A stretch of DNA of 64,000 nucleotides, from the NCBI RefSeq assembly GCF_028290435.1, contig NZ_JAQGJV010000036.1:1-64000 (forward strand). Direction: 5' to 3'. The notes beneath the pieces are model-generated. The model ran no database searches. It was not told the DNA's origin and was given only the letters and a program-made list of their open reading frames with translations. The stretch is from Devosia sp. Its GTDB lineage: Bacteria; Pseudomonadota; Alphaproteobacteria; Rhizobiales; Devosiaceae. The position numbers and the translations under genes were made by a program. This document shows, in pieces, positions 45,781 to 55,010 of the stretch (positions within the stretch are counted from its first letter, which is position 1; every line of letters begins with the position of its first letter).

Positions 45781-46280
45781 TGGCGGAGCAATCCAAGCCC
45801 GTGATCTCTCTCGGCGACCTGTCGCTGGATGGGTGGGAGCGTGGCACGCTCTATAAGTCGGCGGATATTTCGTTTGGCAAGCTGCTGGGGCTAAAGGGGC
45901 TCGGCATCAGCTACAACGAAGTTCCAGCTGGCAAATCGGGCTGCCCGTTCCACAATCACCATGTCGAGGACGAGCTGTTCGTCATCCTCGAGGGCGAAGC
46001 GACCTATCGCTTTGGCGAGCAGTCGTTTGAGGTCAAGGGCGGCGACGTGCTCGGCGCTCCCGCTGGCGGCAAGGACACGGCGCACCAGATCATCAACTCC
46101 GGCAGCGTGACTTTGCGCTATCTCGGCGTTTCGACCATGGCCGCGACTGAAGTCTGCGAATACCCCGATTCCGGCAAGTTCCAGGTGACCAGCCGTCGCC
46201 CGGACGGCAGCCGCATTCGACATTGTGGCCGCGAGGGCCAGAACCATATCGATTATTGGGACGGCGAGCCCGGCGCTTGA
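45780..46280 (+). CDS. Cupin-domain protein within the suf operon
   Basis: 166 residues. The start overlaps the sufB stop (TAATG). The cupin core is PFHNHHVEDELFVILEGEAT (motif 1; G-x5-HxHx3-4E pattern) and GDVLGAPAGGKDTAHQIINS (motif 2). The metal-type His cluster HNHHVEDE is complete. The tail is HCGREGQNHIDYWDGEP. Single-domain cupins bind metals or small ligands; the exact role is unknown. A cupin between sufB and sufC is not part of the standard operon, so it is worth attention. sufC follows after 37 bases. Confidence 0.9.
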
Positions 46281-46317
46281 GAGCGCCATTGCCCCGTTCA
46301 TTCACTGGAGATTTTCT

Positions 46318-47079
46318 ATGACCACCCCAATCCTTGAAATCCGTAACCTGCACGCGCGCATCGAAGACCGCGAAATCCTCAAGGGCGTGAACCTGATCAT
46401 TCCGCCCGGCCAGGTGCATGCCGTGATGGGCCGCAACGGCTCGGGCAAGTCGACGCTGAGCTATGTCCTGGCCGGCAAGGAAGACTACGAAATCACCGAG
46501 GGCGAAGTGCTGCTCGACGGGCAGGACCTGCTGGCCATGGAGCCCGACGAGCGCGCTGCTGCCGGCCTGTTCCTGGCCTTCCAGTACCCTATCGAAATCC
46601 CCGGCGTCGCCACCATGACCTTCCTCAAGGCGGCGATGAATGCGCAGCGCAAGAAGCGCGGCGAGCCCGAAATGCTGACGCCCGACTTCATGCGCGCGGT
46701 CAAGCAGGCCGGCGTCGATCTCAACGTCGACAATGACATGCTGAAGCGCCCGCTCAATGTGGGTTTTTCGGGCGGCGAGAAGAAGCGCGCCGAAGTGCTG
46801 CAGATGGCGCTGTTGCAGCCCAAAATGTGCATCCTCGACGAGACCGATAGCGGGCTCGATATCGATGCGCTCCAGGTCGTCGCCAAGGGCGTCAACGCGC
46901 TGCGCTCAGCCAATCGCTCGATGCTGGTGATTACGCACTACCAGCGCCTGCTGAACCATATCGTGCCCGATGTGGTGCATGTGTTCTCGGATGGCCGCAT
47001 CGTTGAGAGCGGCGACAAGGATCTGGCGCTGCAGCTCGAAGCCAAGGGCTACGCCGACTTCGACAACGCGGCGGCCTGA
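46318..47079 (+). CDS. sufC: Fe-S cluster assembly ATPase SufC
   Basis: 253 residues from ATG 46318 (MTTPILEIRNLHARIEDREI); the longer open frame upstream overlaps the cupin gene. Family motifs: Walker A GRNGSGKST, Q-loop AFQYPIEIPGV, ABC signature FSGGEKKRAEVLQM, and Walker B MCILDETDSGLD with the SufC-typical DETDSGLD. The final part has SMLVITHYQRLLNHIVPDVV. As the ATPase of SufBC2D it drives conformational change during cluster assembly. It precedes sufD by 3 bases. Confidence 0.97.
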   Translation: MTTPILEIRNLHARIEDREILKGVNLIIPPGQVHAVMGRNGSGKSTLSYVLAGKEDYEITEGEVLLDGQDLLAMEPDERAAAGLFLAFQYPIEIPGVATMTFLKAAMNAQRKKRGEPEMLTPDFMRAVKQAGVDLNVDNDMLKRPLNVGFSGGEKKRAEVLQMALLQPKMCILDETDSGLDIDALQVVAKGVNALRSANRSMLVITHYQRLLNHIVPDVVHVFSDGRIVESGDKDLALQLEAKGYADFDNAAA

Positions 47080-47082
47080 TCC

Positions 47083-48291
47083 ATGAAGCAGACCATGCCA
47101 GTCCGCCTGAGCGCGGCAGAAAATACCTTGATCGAACAGCTGACCGGCCTCGGCGCCACGGTGGAAGCCGAGCGCATGACCATGGCCGGCCTGCCGACAC
47201 GCCGCGTCGAAAGCTATCACTATACCGACCTCAAAATGCTGCTGAAGGCGGTTCCGCCTCTGGCACAGGCGGCCAATGAAGCCAGCGCCCCGGCGCTGCG
47301 CGTTGCAGGCGCCCATCAGGTGATGATCGCCAATGGGCGCGTGCAGGAAAGCGGCACGGCCCCGGCCGGTGTCATCATCGGCAAGGCCGACGGCGCGGCG
47401 CTGACCAACCGTGATGACGTGTTGGTTCATCTCAATGGGGCGCTGGCGAAAGAAACGCTGACCCTGACGCTGGACGGCACGGTTGACCCTGTGGTGCAGA
47501 TCGACCGGCGCACCGAAGGCGCTGCGGCACATTCGGCCAGTTCGGCGCGGATTTTCGTGGCGGATAATGCGTCGGCCGTGGTGCTGGAGACCTATGCGGG
47601 CTCCGACGCCGCACATGTCGCCAATCACGCGAGCTACGTCACTGTCGGCAAGAACGCGGTGCTGACGCATATCACTGTCGACCTGAGCAGCAAGTCCGCG
47701 ACGCATTTCGCCACCAATGAATATACGCTGGCCGAGGGCGCCAAGCTGCGCACGCTGACCATTCACGCCGGGGCAGGGCTTGCCCGCTCGCAGGTGTTCG
47801 CGCGGTTTGCCGGAGAGGGCGCGCATGCCTACTTCACCGGGCTGAACCTGGTGGATAACGGCCAGCATCTCGATATCACCATCGATATCAACCACGCCGT
47901 GCCGAACACCACCTCACAGGAGCTGTACAAGCAGATCGCGCGGGGCCGCTCCAAGGCGGTGTTCCAGGGGCGCATCATGGTGTCGCGCGACGCGCAGAAG
48001 ACCGATGCCAAGATGATGATGCAGGGTCTGATGCTGTCGGACGAGGCGGAAATCCTGTCGAAGCCGGAACTCGAGATTTATGCCGATGACGTGGTCTGTG
48101 GTCATGGCTCGACCTGCGGCGAGCTGGATGAAGACTCGATGTTCTACCTGATGAGCCGCGGCATTCCGAAAGCCGAGGCCGAAACCATGCTGGTGCGCGG
48201 GTTCCTCGAGGAACTGGTTGACCCGATCGCGGACGAAGCCCTGGCCGAAGCGCTGCATGGCGTGATCGATGGGTGGCTTCTCGGGAAGTAA
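47083..48291 (+). CDS. sufD: Fe-S cluster assembly protein SufD
   Basis: 402 residues. Start ATG 47083 three bases after the sufC stop. The N-terminus has GLPTRRVESYHYTDLKMLLK, the SufD-family motif RxExWxYT-like (here ESYHYTDL). The C-terminal SufB/D core has HFATNEYTLAEGAKLRTLTI, VLTHITVDLSSKSATHFATN and GRSKAVFQGRIMVSRDAQK, then DEAEILSKPELEIYADDVVC, GHGSTCGELDEDSMFYLMSR. SufD pairs with SufB. All expected blocks are present. Confidence 0.96.
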   Translation: MKQTMPVRLSAAENTLIEQLTGLGATVEAERMTMAGLPTRRVESYHYTDLKMLLKAVPPLAQAANEASAPALRVAGAHQVMIANGRVQESGTAPAGVIIGKADGAALTNRDDVLVHLNGALAKETLTLTLDGTVDPVVQIDRRTEGAAAHSASSARIFVADNASAVVLETYAGSDAAHVANHASYVTVGKNAVLTHITVDLSSKSATHFATNEYTLAEGAKLRTLTIHAGAGLARSQVFARFAGEGAHAYFTGLNLVDNGQHLDITIDINHAVPNTTSQELYKQIARGRSKAVFQGRIMVSRDAQKTDAKMMMQGLMLSDEAEILSKPELEIYADDVVCGHGSTCGELDEDSMFYLMSRGIPKAEAETMLVRGFLEELVDPIADEALAEALHGVIDGWLLGK

Positions 48292-48318
48292 GCGGGCGCC
48301 TTGCCCGGAAAGTATGTG

Positions 48319-49539
48319 ATGACCTTCGACCTCGAAAAAGTCCGTGCCGATTTCCCGATCCTGGCCGAGCAAATCCACGGCCATCGGCTGGTTTATCTGG
48401 ATAGCGGCGCGTCGGCGCAGAAGCCGGTGCAGGTGCTGGACCGGATGGATTATGCCTTCCGGCACGAATACGCCAACGTCCACCGCGGCCTGCATACGCT
48501 CGCCAACCGGGCGACGGAGGCCTATGAGGGCGGGCGGCATGCCGTCCAGAAGTTCATCAACGCTGCACGGCCCGAGGAAATCATCTTCACCCGATCGGCG
48601 ACCGAGGCGATCAATCTGGTGTCGTCGTCATTCGTTGGGCCGCGCATTGGCGAGGGCGACGAGATCGTCACCACGATCATGGAGCACCACTCCAATATCG
48701 TGCCGTGGCTCTTCCATGGCGAGCGCCAGTGCGCGGTGATCCGCTGGGTCGACGGGACCGACGATGGTAGCCTCGACATGGCCTCGTTCGAGGCAGCGCT
48801 GACCGATCGCACCAAGATCGTCGCGGTGACGCATATGTCCAACGTTCTGGGCACGGTCAATCCGATCAAGCGGATTGTTGAGATCGCGCATGCGCGGGGC
48901 ATTCCTGTGCTGGTCGATGGATCGCAAGGCGCCGTTCATACCAAGGTGGACGTGCAGGACCTCGGCGCCGATTTTTACATCATGACCGGGCACAAGCTCT
49001 ACGGGCCGACCGGCATCGGCGTGCTCTATGGCAAGTATGACCTGCTGGCGGAAATGCAGCCCTATCAGGGCGGTGGCGAGATGATCGATACAGTGACGCT
49101 GGACAGCGTGACCTATAACGAGCCGCCGCATCGCTTCGAGGCGGGCACTCCGCCGATTGTGCAGGCCATCGGGCTGGGTGCGGCGCTGAAATATATGGAT
49201 GAACGCGGCCGCGAGGCGATCGCGGCGCATGAAGCCGAGGTCGCCGACTACGCCCATGAGCGGCTCAGCCGCATCAACTCGCTGCGCCTGATCGGCACGG
49301 CGCCGGGCAAGGGCGGCATTTTCTCGTTTGAAATTAAGGGCGCCCACGCCCATGACGTCTCCACCATTCTCGACCGCTACGGCATTGCCGTGCGGGCGGG
49401 AACGCACTGCGCCCAGCCGCTGCTCAAACGTTTCGGTGTCACCTCTACCTGCCGCGCCTCCTTCGCCCTATATAACGGCAAGGACGACGTGGACGCGCTG
49501 GTGGACGGCATCGAACGCGCCCAGAAATTTTTCGCGTAA
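48319..49539 (+). CDS. sufS: Cysteine desulfurase SufS (group II)
   Basis: 406 residues from ATG 48319 (MTFDLEKVRADFPILAEQIH); a TTG at 48301 is also in frame. Group II features: YLDSGASAQKPVQVLDRMDY, NVHRGLHTLANRATEAYEGG, FTRSATEAINLVSSSF, the PLP-lysine region YIMTGHKLYGPTGIGVL, and the C-terminal active Cys in RAGTHCAQPLLKRFGV followed by TSTCRASFALYN. It passes persulfide to the SufB scaffold, usually with help from SufE, which is not encoded here. It corresponds to the sufS1 position of rhizobial suf operons. Confidence 0.96.
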   Translation: MTFDLEKVRADFPILAEQIHGHRLVYLDSGASAQKPVQVLDRMDYAFRHEYANVHRGLHTLANRATEAYEGGRHAVQKFINAARPEEIIFTRSATEAINLVSSSFVGPRIGEGDEIVTTIMEHHSNIVPWLFHGERQCAVIRWVDGTDDGSLDMASFEAALTDRTKIVAVTHMSNVLGTVNPIKRIVEIAHARGIPVLVDGSQGAVHTKVDVQDLGADFYIMTGHKLYGPTGIGVLYGKYDLLAEMQPYQGGGEMIDTVTLDSVTYNEPPHRFEAGTPPIVQAIGLGAALKYMDERGREAIAAHEAEVADYAHERLSRINSLRLIGTAPGKGGIFSFEIKGAHAHDVSTILDRYGIAVRAGTHCAQPLLKRFGVTSTCRASFALYNGKDDVDALVDGIERAQKFFA

Positions 49540-49551
49540 GCGAGGACTAAA

Positions 49552-49965
49552 ATGACCGACGAATTCGAGATCGACGAATCCAAGATCGCCCCTGCACCGG
49601 CATTGCCGGAGCCGCCGCGCATCGTGCCGAACCATACCGGCTCGCTGCCCGAGGCAGATGTGGAGCGCATCACCAGCGACCTCATCGGCGCGCTCAAGAC
49701 CGTCTATGACCCGGAAATCCCGGTCGATATCTATGAGTTGGGGCTGATCTATAAGGTCGACCTGGATGATGATCGGAACTTGGTCATCGACATGACCCTG
49801 ACCGCGCCCGGCTGCCCGGTGGCCGGCGAAATGCCCGGCTGGGTGGAAAACGCCGCCCGTGCCGTCGAAGGCATCCAGGACGTGACGGTCAACATGGTGT
49901 TCGATCCGCCGTGGGATGCCAGCCGCATGAGCGAGGAAGCCCAGGTCGCGCTGAACTGGTGGTAA
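49552..49965 (+). CDS. sufT: SufT-like DUF59/MIP18 protein
   Basis: 137 residues. The core of the family is YDPEIPVDIYELGLIYKVDL, followed by NLVIDMTLTAPGCPVAGEMP with the conserved cysteine, and VTVNMVFDPPWDASRMSEEA. Members assist cluster delivery or maturation in Fe-S assembly; in rhizobia it is called sufX. The N-terminal 40 residues are a less conserved extension with acidic start. It is 12 bases after sufS and precedes sufA. Confidence 0.93.
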   Translation: MTDEFEIDESKIAPAPALPEPPRIVPNHTGSLPEADVERITSDLIGALKTVYDPEIPVDIYELGLIYKVDLDDDRNLVIDMTLTAPGCPVAGEMPGWVENAARAVEGIQDVTVNMVFDPPWDASRMSEEAQVALNWW

Positions 49966-50018
49966 TTCCCACCAGGACGCGCTATATATCGTGAATTGAC
50001 GATAGACGAGGTTACCCG

Positions 50019-50399
50019 ATGGCTTTCAAGATCATGTCGCTGACCGATGCCGCTGCCGAGCGCATCACCGAGATCATCGAAGATTCGGAAAAGCCCGTGA
50101 TCGGCCTGCGCGTCGGCATCAAGAATGCCGGTTGCGCGGGCGTGTCATACACCATGGACTACGTCGCCGAGCCGGTGAAGGGCGACGACCACGTCACCGA
50201 CAAGGGCGTGGACGTCTGGGTTGACCCCAAGGCCACCATGTACCTGCTTGGCACGGTGATGGACTTCGAGGTCGCCAAGATGAGCTCGACTTTCACGTTC
50301 AAGAACCCCAACCAGACCGGCGCCTGCGGCTGTGGCGAGAGCGTGACGCTCAAGCCCGCCGATCTCAAGGCTATCGCCGAGGCGCGCGCCACCGCCTGA
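50019..50399 (+). CDS. sufA: A-type Fe-S carrier protein SufA
   Basis: 126 residues. The HesB/IscA fold shows ITEIIEDSEKPVIGLRVGIK, NAGCAGVSYTMDYV with the first conserved Cys, YLLGTVMDFEVAKMSSTFTF and the C-terminal CXCG-type motif GACGCGESV. These three cysteines (NAGC, GACGC) bind the cluster or iron. It carries clusters to apo-proteins. It is the last gene of the suf operon, preceded by a GAGG site. Confidence 0.94.
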   Translation: MAFKIMSLTDAAAERITEIIEDSEKPVIGLRVGIKNAGCAGVSYTMDYVAEPVKGDDHVTDKGVDVWVDPKATMYLLGTVMDFEVAKMSSTFTFKNPNQTGACGCGESVTLKPADLKAIAEARATA

Positions 50400-50465
50400 T
50401 TGCGTCGGGCGCGCATTTGGCCTAGGAGGCAGGAGCAATTTCGGCTCCAGCCTTAGAGTAGTCCA

Positions 50466-51731
50466 ATGACCGCATTGCCCGCGGCCCTTACCCTTATTCC
50501 GCCCGGCCACCCCCTGGTGGGGCGCGTCTCGCCCCCCGGCTCCAAATCCATCACCAATCGCGCGCTGCTGCTGGCAGCGCTGGCCAGTGGCACCAGCCGG
50601 CTGACCGGCGCTCTCAAGAGCAAGGACACGGTGCTGATGGCCGCCGCCCTGCGGCAGATGGGCGTGAGCATCGAGGAACCAGACGCGACGAGTTTCGTCG
50701 TCACCGGTAACGGCAAGCTGACGCAGCCGGATGGGCCGCTGTTCCTCGGCAATGCGGGCACGGCGACGCGCTTCCTGACCGCAGCGGTGGCGACAGTGGA
50801 CGGCACCGTCATCGTCGATGGCGACGCGCATATGCAGTTACGCCCGATTGCGCCGCTGGTGACCGCGCTGCGCTCGCTGGGCATCGATGCGACGGCCGAG
50901 ACTGGCTGTCCGCCGATCACCATTCACGGCAAAGGCAGTTTCGGGCAGGGGCGCGTCGAGATCGATAGCGGCCTGTCCAGCCAGTATGTCTCGGCCCTGC
51001 TAATGGCGGCGCCGATGGGCGAGGGGCCAATCGAAGTAGCACTCACCGGCACAGAGATCGGCGCGCGCGGCTATGTCGACCTGACGCTGGCGGCGATGCG
51101 AGCGTTTGGCGCCAATGTCGAGCAGATCGATGCCGGCACTTGGCGCGTCCTACCGACCGGATATTTGGCGGCCGACTTCGTCATTGAGCCCGATGCTTCG
51201 GCCGCGACCTATCTGTGGGGCGCTGCGGCACTCACTGGCGGCGATATCGACCTCGGCGTGGCTCCCGATGCCTTCACACAGCCGGACGCGCTGGCTCAGG
51301 CGGTGATCGCGCAGTTTCCAAACTTACCGGCTGTGATCGACGGCTCGCAGATGCAGGACGCGGTGCCGACCATCGCTGTTCTGGCGGCATTCAATAATAC
51401 GCCGGTGCGCTTCGTCGGCATCGCCAATCTGCGGGTCAAGGAATGCGATCGGATCTCGGCGCTGTCGACCGAGCTTAATCGTATTCGAGCGGGTCTGGCG
51501 CGCGAAGAGGGGGACGATCTGGTGGTCAATAGCGATCCGGCCCTGGCGGGGCAGACGCTGCCGGCACGGATCGAGACCTATGCCGATCACCGCATCGCCA
51601 TGAGCTTTGCGCTGGCAGGGCTCAGGATCGGCGGGATCACCATCCTCGACCCGGCCTGTGTCGGCAAGACCTATCCCGACTACTGGGAGATGCTGGCGGG
51701 TTTGGGCGTGGGTATGATGGCGGGGGAATAA
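50466..51731 (+). CDS. aroA: 3-phosphoshikimate 1-carboxyvinyltransferase (EPSP synthase)
   Basis: 421 residues, typical of EPSP synthases. It condenses shikimate-3-phosphate with PEP in the shikimate pathway. Early blocks are RVSPPGSKSITNRALLLAAL and TGALKSKDTVLMAAALRQMG. The PEP-loop segment is LFLGNAGTATRFLTAAV; E. coli has LGNAGTAMRPL. So the Met99 and Pro101 equivalents are Thr and Phe here. Further blocks are SSQYVSALLMAAP, DASAATYLWGAAALTGG, VPTIAVLAAFNNTPVRFVGI, and LRVKECDRISALSTELNRI. Substitutions at the Pro101 position are known in low-glyphosate-affinity enzymes, so the sequence may have altered inhibitor behaviour; this is inference. It begins 66 bases after sufA and may belong to the same transcript. 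Confidence 0.94.
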   Translation: MTALPAALTLIPPGHPLVGRVSPPGSKSITNRALLLAALASGTSRLTGALKSKDTVLMAAALRQMGVSIEEPDATSFVVTGNGKLTQPDGPLFLGNAGTATRFLTAAVATVDGTVIVDGDAHMQLRPIAPLVTALRSLGIDATAETGCPPITIHGKGSFGQGRVEIDSGLSSQYVSALLMAAPMGEGPIEVALTGTEIGARGYVDLTLAAMRAFGANVEQIDAGTWRVLPTGYLAADFVIEPDASAATYLWGAAALTGGDIDLGVAPDAFTQPDALAQAVIAQFPNLPAVIDGSQMQDAVPTIAVLAAFNNTPVRFVGIANLRVKECDRISALSTELNRIRAGLAREEGDDLVVNSDPALAGQTLPARIETYADHRIAMSFALAGLRIGGITILDPACVGKTYPDYWEMLAGLGVGMMAGE

Positions 51732-51772
51732 GGCGGACAACCGCCGCCGCGAAATGCTTGATCTATCCCAAT

Positions 51773-51866
51773 CACCGTCCTTCCCGCGGACTTGATCCGC
51801 GGGCCATTGGCCGCTTATGCCATCCTGACAGAGGCCCCGGATCAAGTCCGAGGGAAGAACAGTGAG
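51773..51866. repeat. Interspersed palindromic repeat, copy 2
   Basis: CACCGTCCTTCCCGCGGACT with TGATCCGCGGG at the left and CCCCGGATCAAGTCCGAGGG with AAGAACAGTGA at the right: facing units as in the copy at 23977-24069, with some divergence in the right arm. It lies just after the aroA stop, between convergent genes. Confidence 0.8.
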
Positions 51867-51925
51867 GGGTAAACACGGATGCGCCCAATAAGCTTCATCG
51901 GCTCTGCAGGTGCTTCCGCGAACGC

Positions 51926-52969
51926 CTAAGCCGCGCGGATATTGGCCAGGTCGATCTCGCTGACGACGCGGTTGCGGCCGGCATGTTTGGCGGCGTAGAG
52001 GCAGCGGTCGGTGCGTTCGATCAGGGAGTTGGCCGTGTCCGAAGGATGGAACACCGCCACGCCGAACGAGGCGGTGATGCGCCCCAGCTTTTCGTTGGTC
52101 GAGCGCTTCATCAACTCCTTGGCGGCGATGGCCTTGCGGATGTTCTCCGCCACGATCATCGCGCCTTCCAGGTCCGTCGAGGGGAGGATGGCGACGAATT
52201 CCTCGCCACCATAACGCGCGGCCAAGTCCTTGCTCTTGATGTTGGACTTGAGCGTCATCGCCACGAGGCGCAGGACCTGGTCACCGGTCTGATGGCCATA
52301 GGTGTCGTTGAAATTCTTGAAATAATCGATGTCGAGCAGCAGCAGGCAGAGCGGGTTCCCATTGGTGCTGGCATCGGCCATGGCGGCGGCGAGGCCTTCG
52401 TCAAAGCTCTTGCGGTTGGCGATTTTGGTCAACGGATCGAGCAGGGATTCGCGCCGGACATCGTCGAGGTCCCGTTGCAGCGAGGCGATATCGTCGCGCG
52501 AGGCTTCGAGCTGCATTTCCAGCGCACGGTTGGTGTCCTGCATGCGGCGGGTTTCGGCGAGCAGGCGGTCAGCCAGGGTCTTCATGGCCGGACCGGTGAT
52601 CTCGCGGTCGAGGTCGCCGCTGGCGGCCTGCAGCGAGCCTGAATAGGCGTTGGCCGTGGTCATCGCGGAATCGATGGCGTCATGCACCGCTTCGATGCGC
52701 GCGTGCATGCGTTCCGAGACGTTGGAAATGCGGTCGTTGACGTCCGATTTCAGGAATTCGTTGTAGAGCGTTTCCGCCAGATCGAGCGTCGGCGACTGGC
52801 CGGCGCGGAAGATGGCGTTGATGCGATCATTCAACGTCGGATTGACGCCGGTGGCATAAGTATAAAGCAGCTCGTAAAACTGCGGATAGGGCGGAATACT
52901 GCTGCGCTTGAGCAGGTCGAAAGCGGAATTGGCATAGCCAAGCGCGCGTTTGAATTCCTGTTCCGACAC
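51926..52969 (-). CDS. GGDEF-domain diguanylate cyclase
   Basis: 347 residues. The N-terminal 170 residues are helical (MSEQEFKRALGYANSAFDLL to ESLLDPLTKIANRKSF) with a coiled-coil segment of about 60 residues (EMQLEASRDDIASLQRDLDD). The GGDEF domain begins ESLLDPLTKIANRKSFDEGL, and its active loop is AARYGGEEFVAIL (GGEEF). The I-site position reads KSKD rather than RxxD, so product inhibition may be absent. It makes c-di-GMP, which PilZ proteins such as the one at 60447 bind. The absence of membrane segments suggests a cytoplasmic enzyme. Confidence 0.93.
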   Translation of the reverse strand: MSEQEFKRALGYANSAFDLLKRSSIPPYPQFYELLYTYATGVNPTLNDRINAIFRAGQSPTLDLAETLYNEFLKSDVNDRISNVSERMHARIEAVHDAIDSAMTTANAYSGSLQAASGDLDREITGPAMKTLADRLLAETRRMQDTNRALEMQLEASRDDIASLQRDLDDVRRESLLDPLTKIANRKSFDEGLAAAMADASTNGNPLCLLLLDIDYFKNFNDTYGHQTGDQVLRLVAMTLKSNIKSKDLAARYGGEEFVAILPSTDLEGAMIVAENIRKAIAAKELMKRSTNEKLGRITASFGVAVFHPSDTANSLIERTDRCLYAAKHAGRNRVVSEIDLANIRAA

Positions 52970-53103
52970 AGTTTCCCCCGCGCCTCAGGCGCTCACAGCA
53001 ACGGCCTTCGCCGCAAGCATCGCATGTTTCAGTACCGCGTCGAAGGTCAGGATGACAACTATACTCATCATCCTTTCAACTGACTTAGCCTAAAAGGGCT
53101 GGT

Positions 53104-54675
<1,572 letters not shown>

Positions 54676-55010
54676 TAATGGCGTTACCCGGTGCCTGATC
54701 CGCTCGATACATTCGAAACGGGGCCGGGAGATAGGCGCACAGCAGCTGCGGAAGCAGCGGCGGCGTCAGGAAGGCGGACGAACAAGAAACGCGAGGCATC
54801 CGCTCTCTAACTTGGCCAACCGGACGGGTGTGCAGAACCTGCAAATCGACGGCAAGGCCCTGAGGCATCTTCAGCCAAGGCGGACACTGTCCAAAGGTCT
54901 GGACAACAGTTATGCCGTCAAGCCGGAAAATGCTCCAGCGGCGCGGACCATAGCGCAAAGGCCTTGTCTGTCAACGGTCTTCAAGGATTTGAAGCAATTG
55001 CGGTTAAGGC
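54676..55010. other. Intergenic region between parE and the helicase gene
   Basis: About 335 bases with no supported gene. Both neighbours run on the minus strand, so this holds the 3' end of parE and the promoter and leader of the helicase. No clear hairpin with a T run was recognised. Confidence 0.5.
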
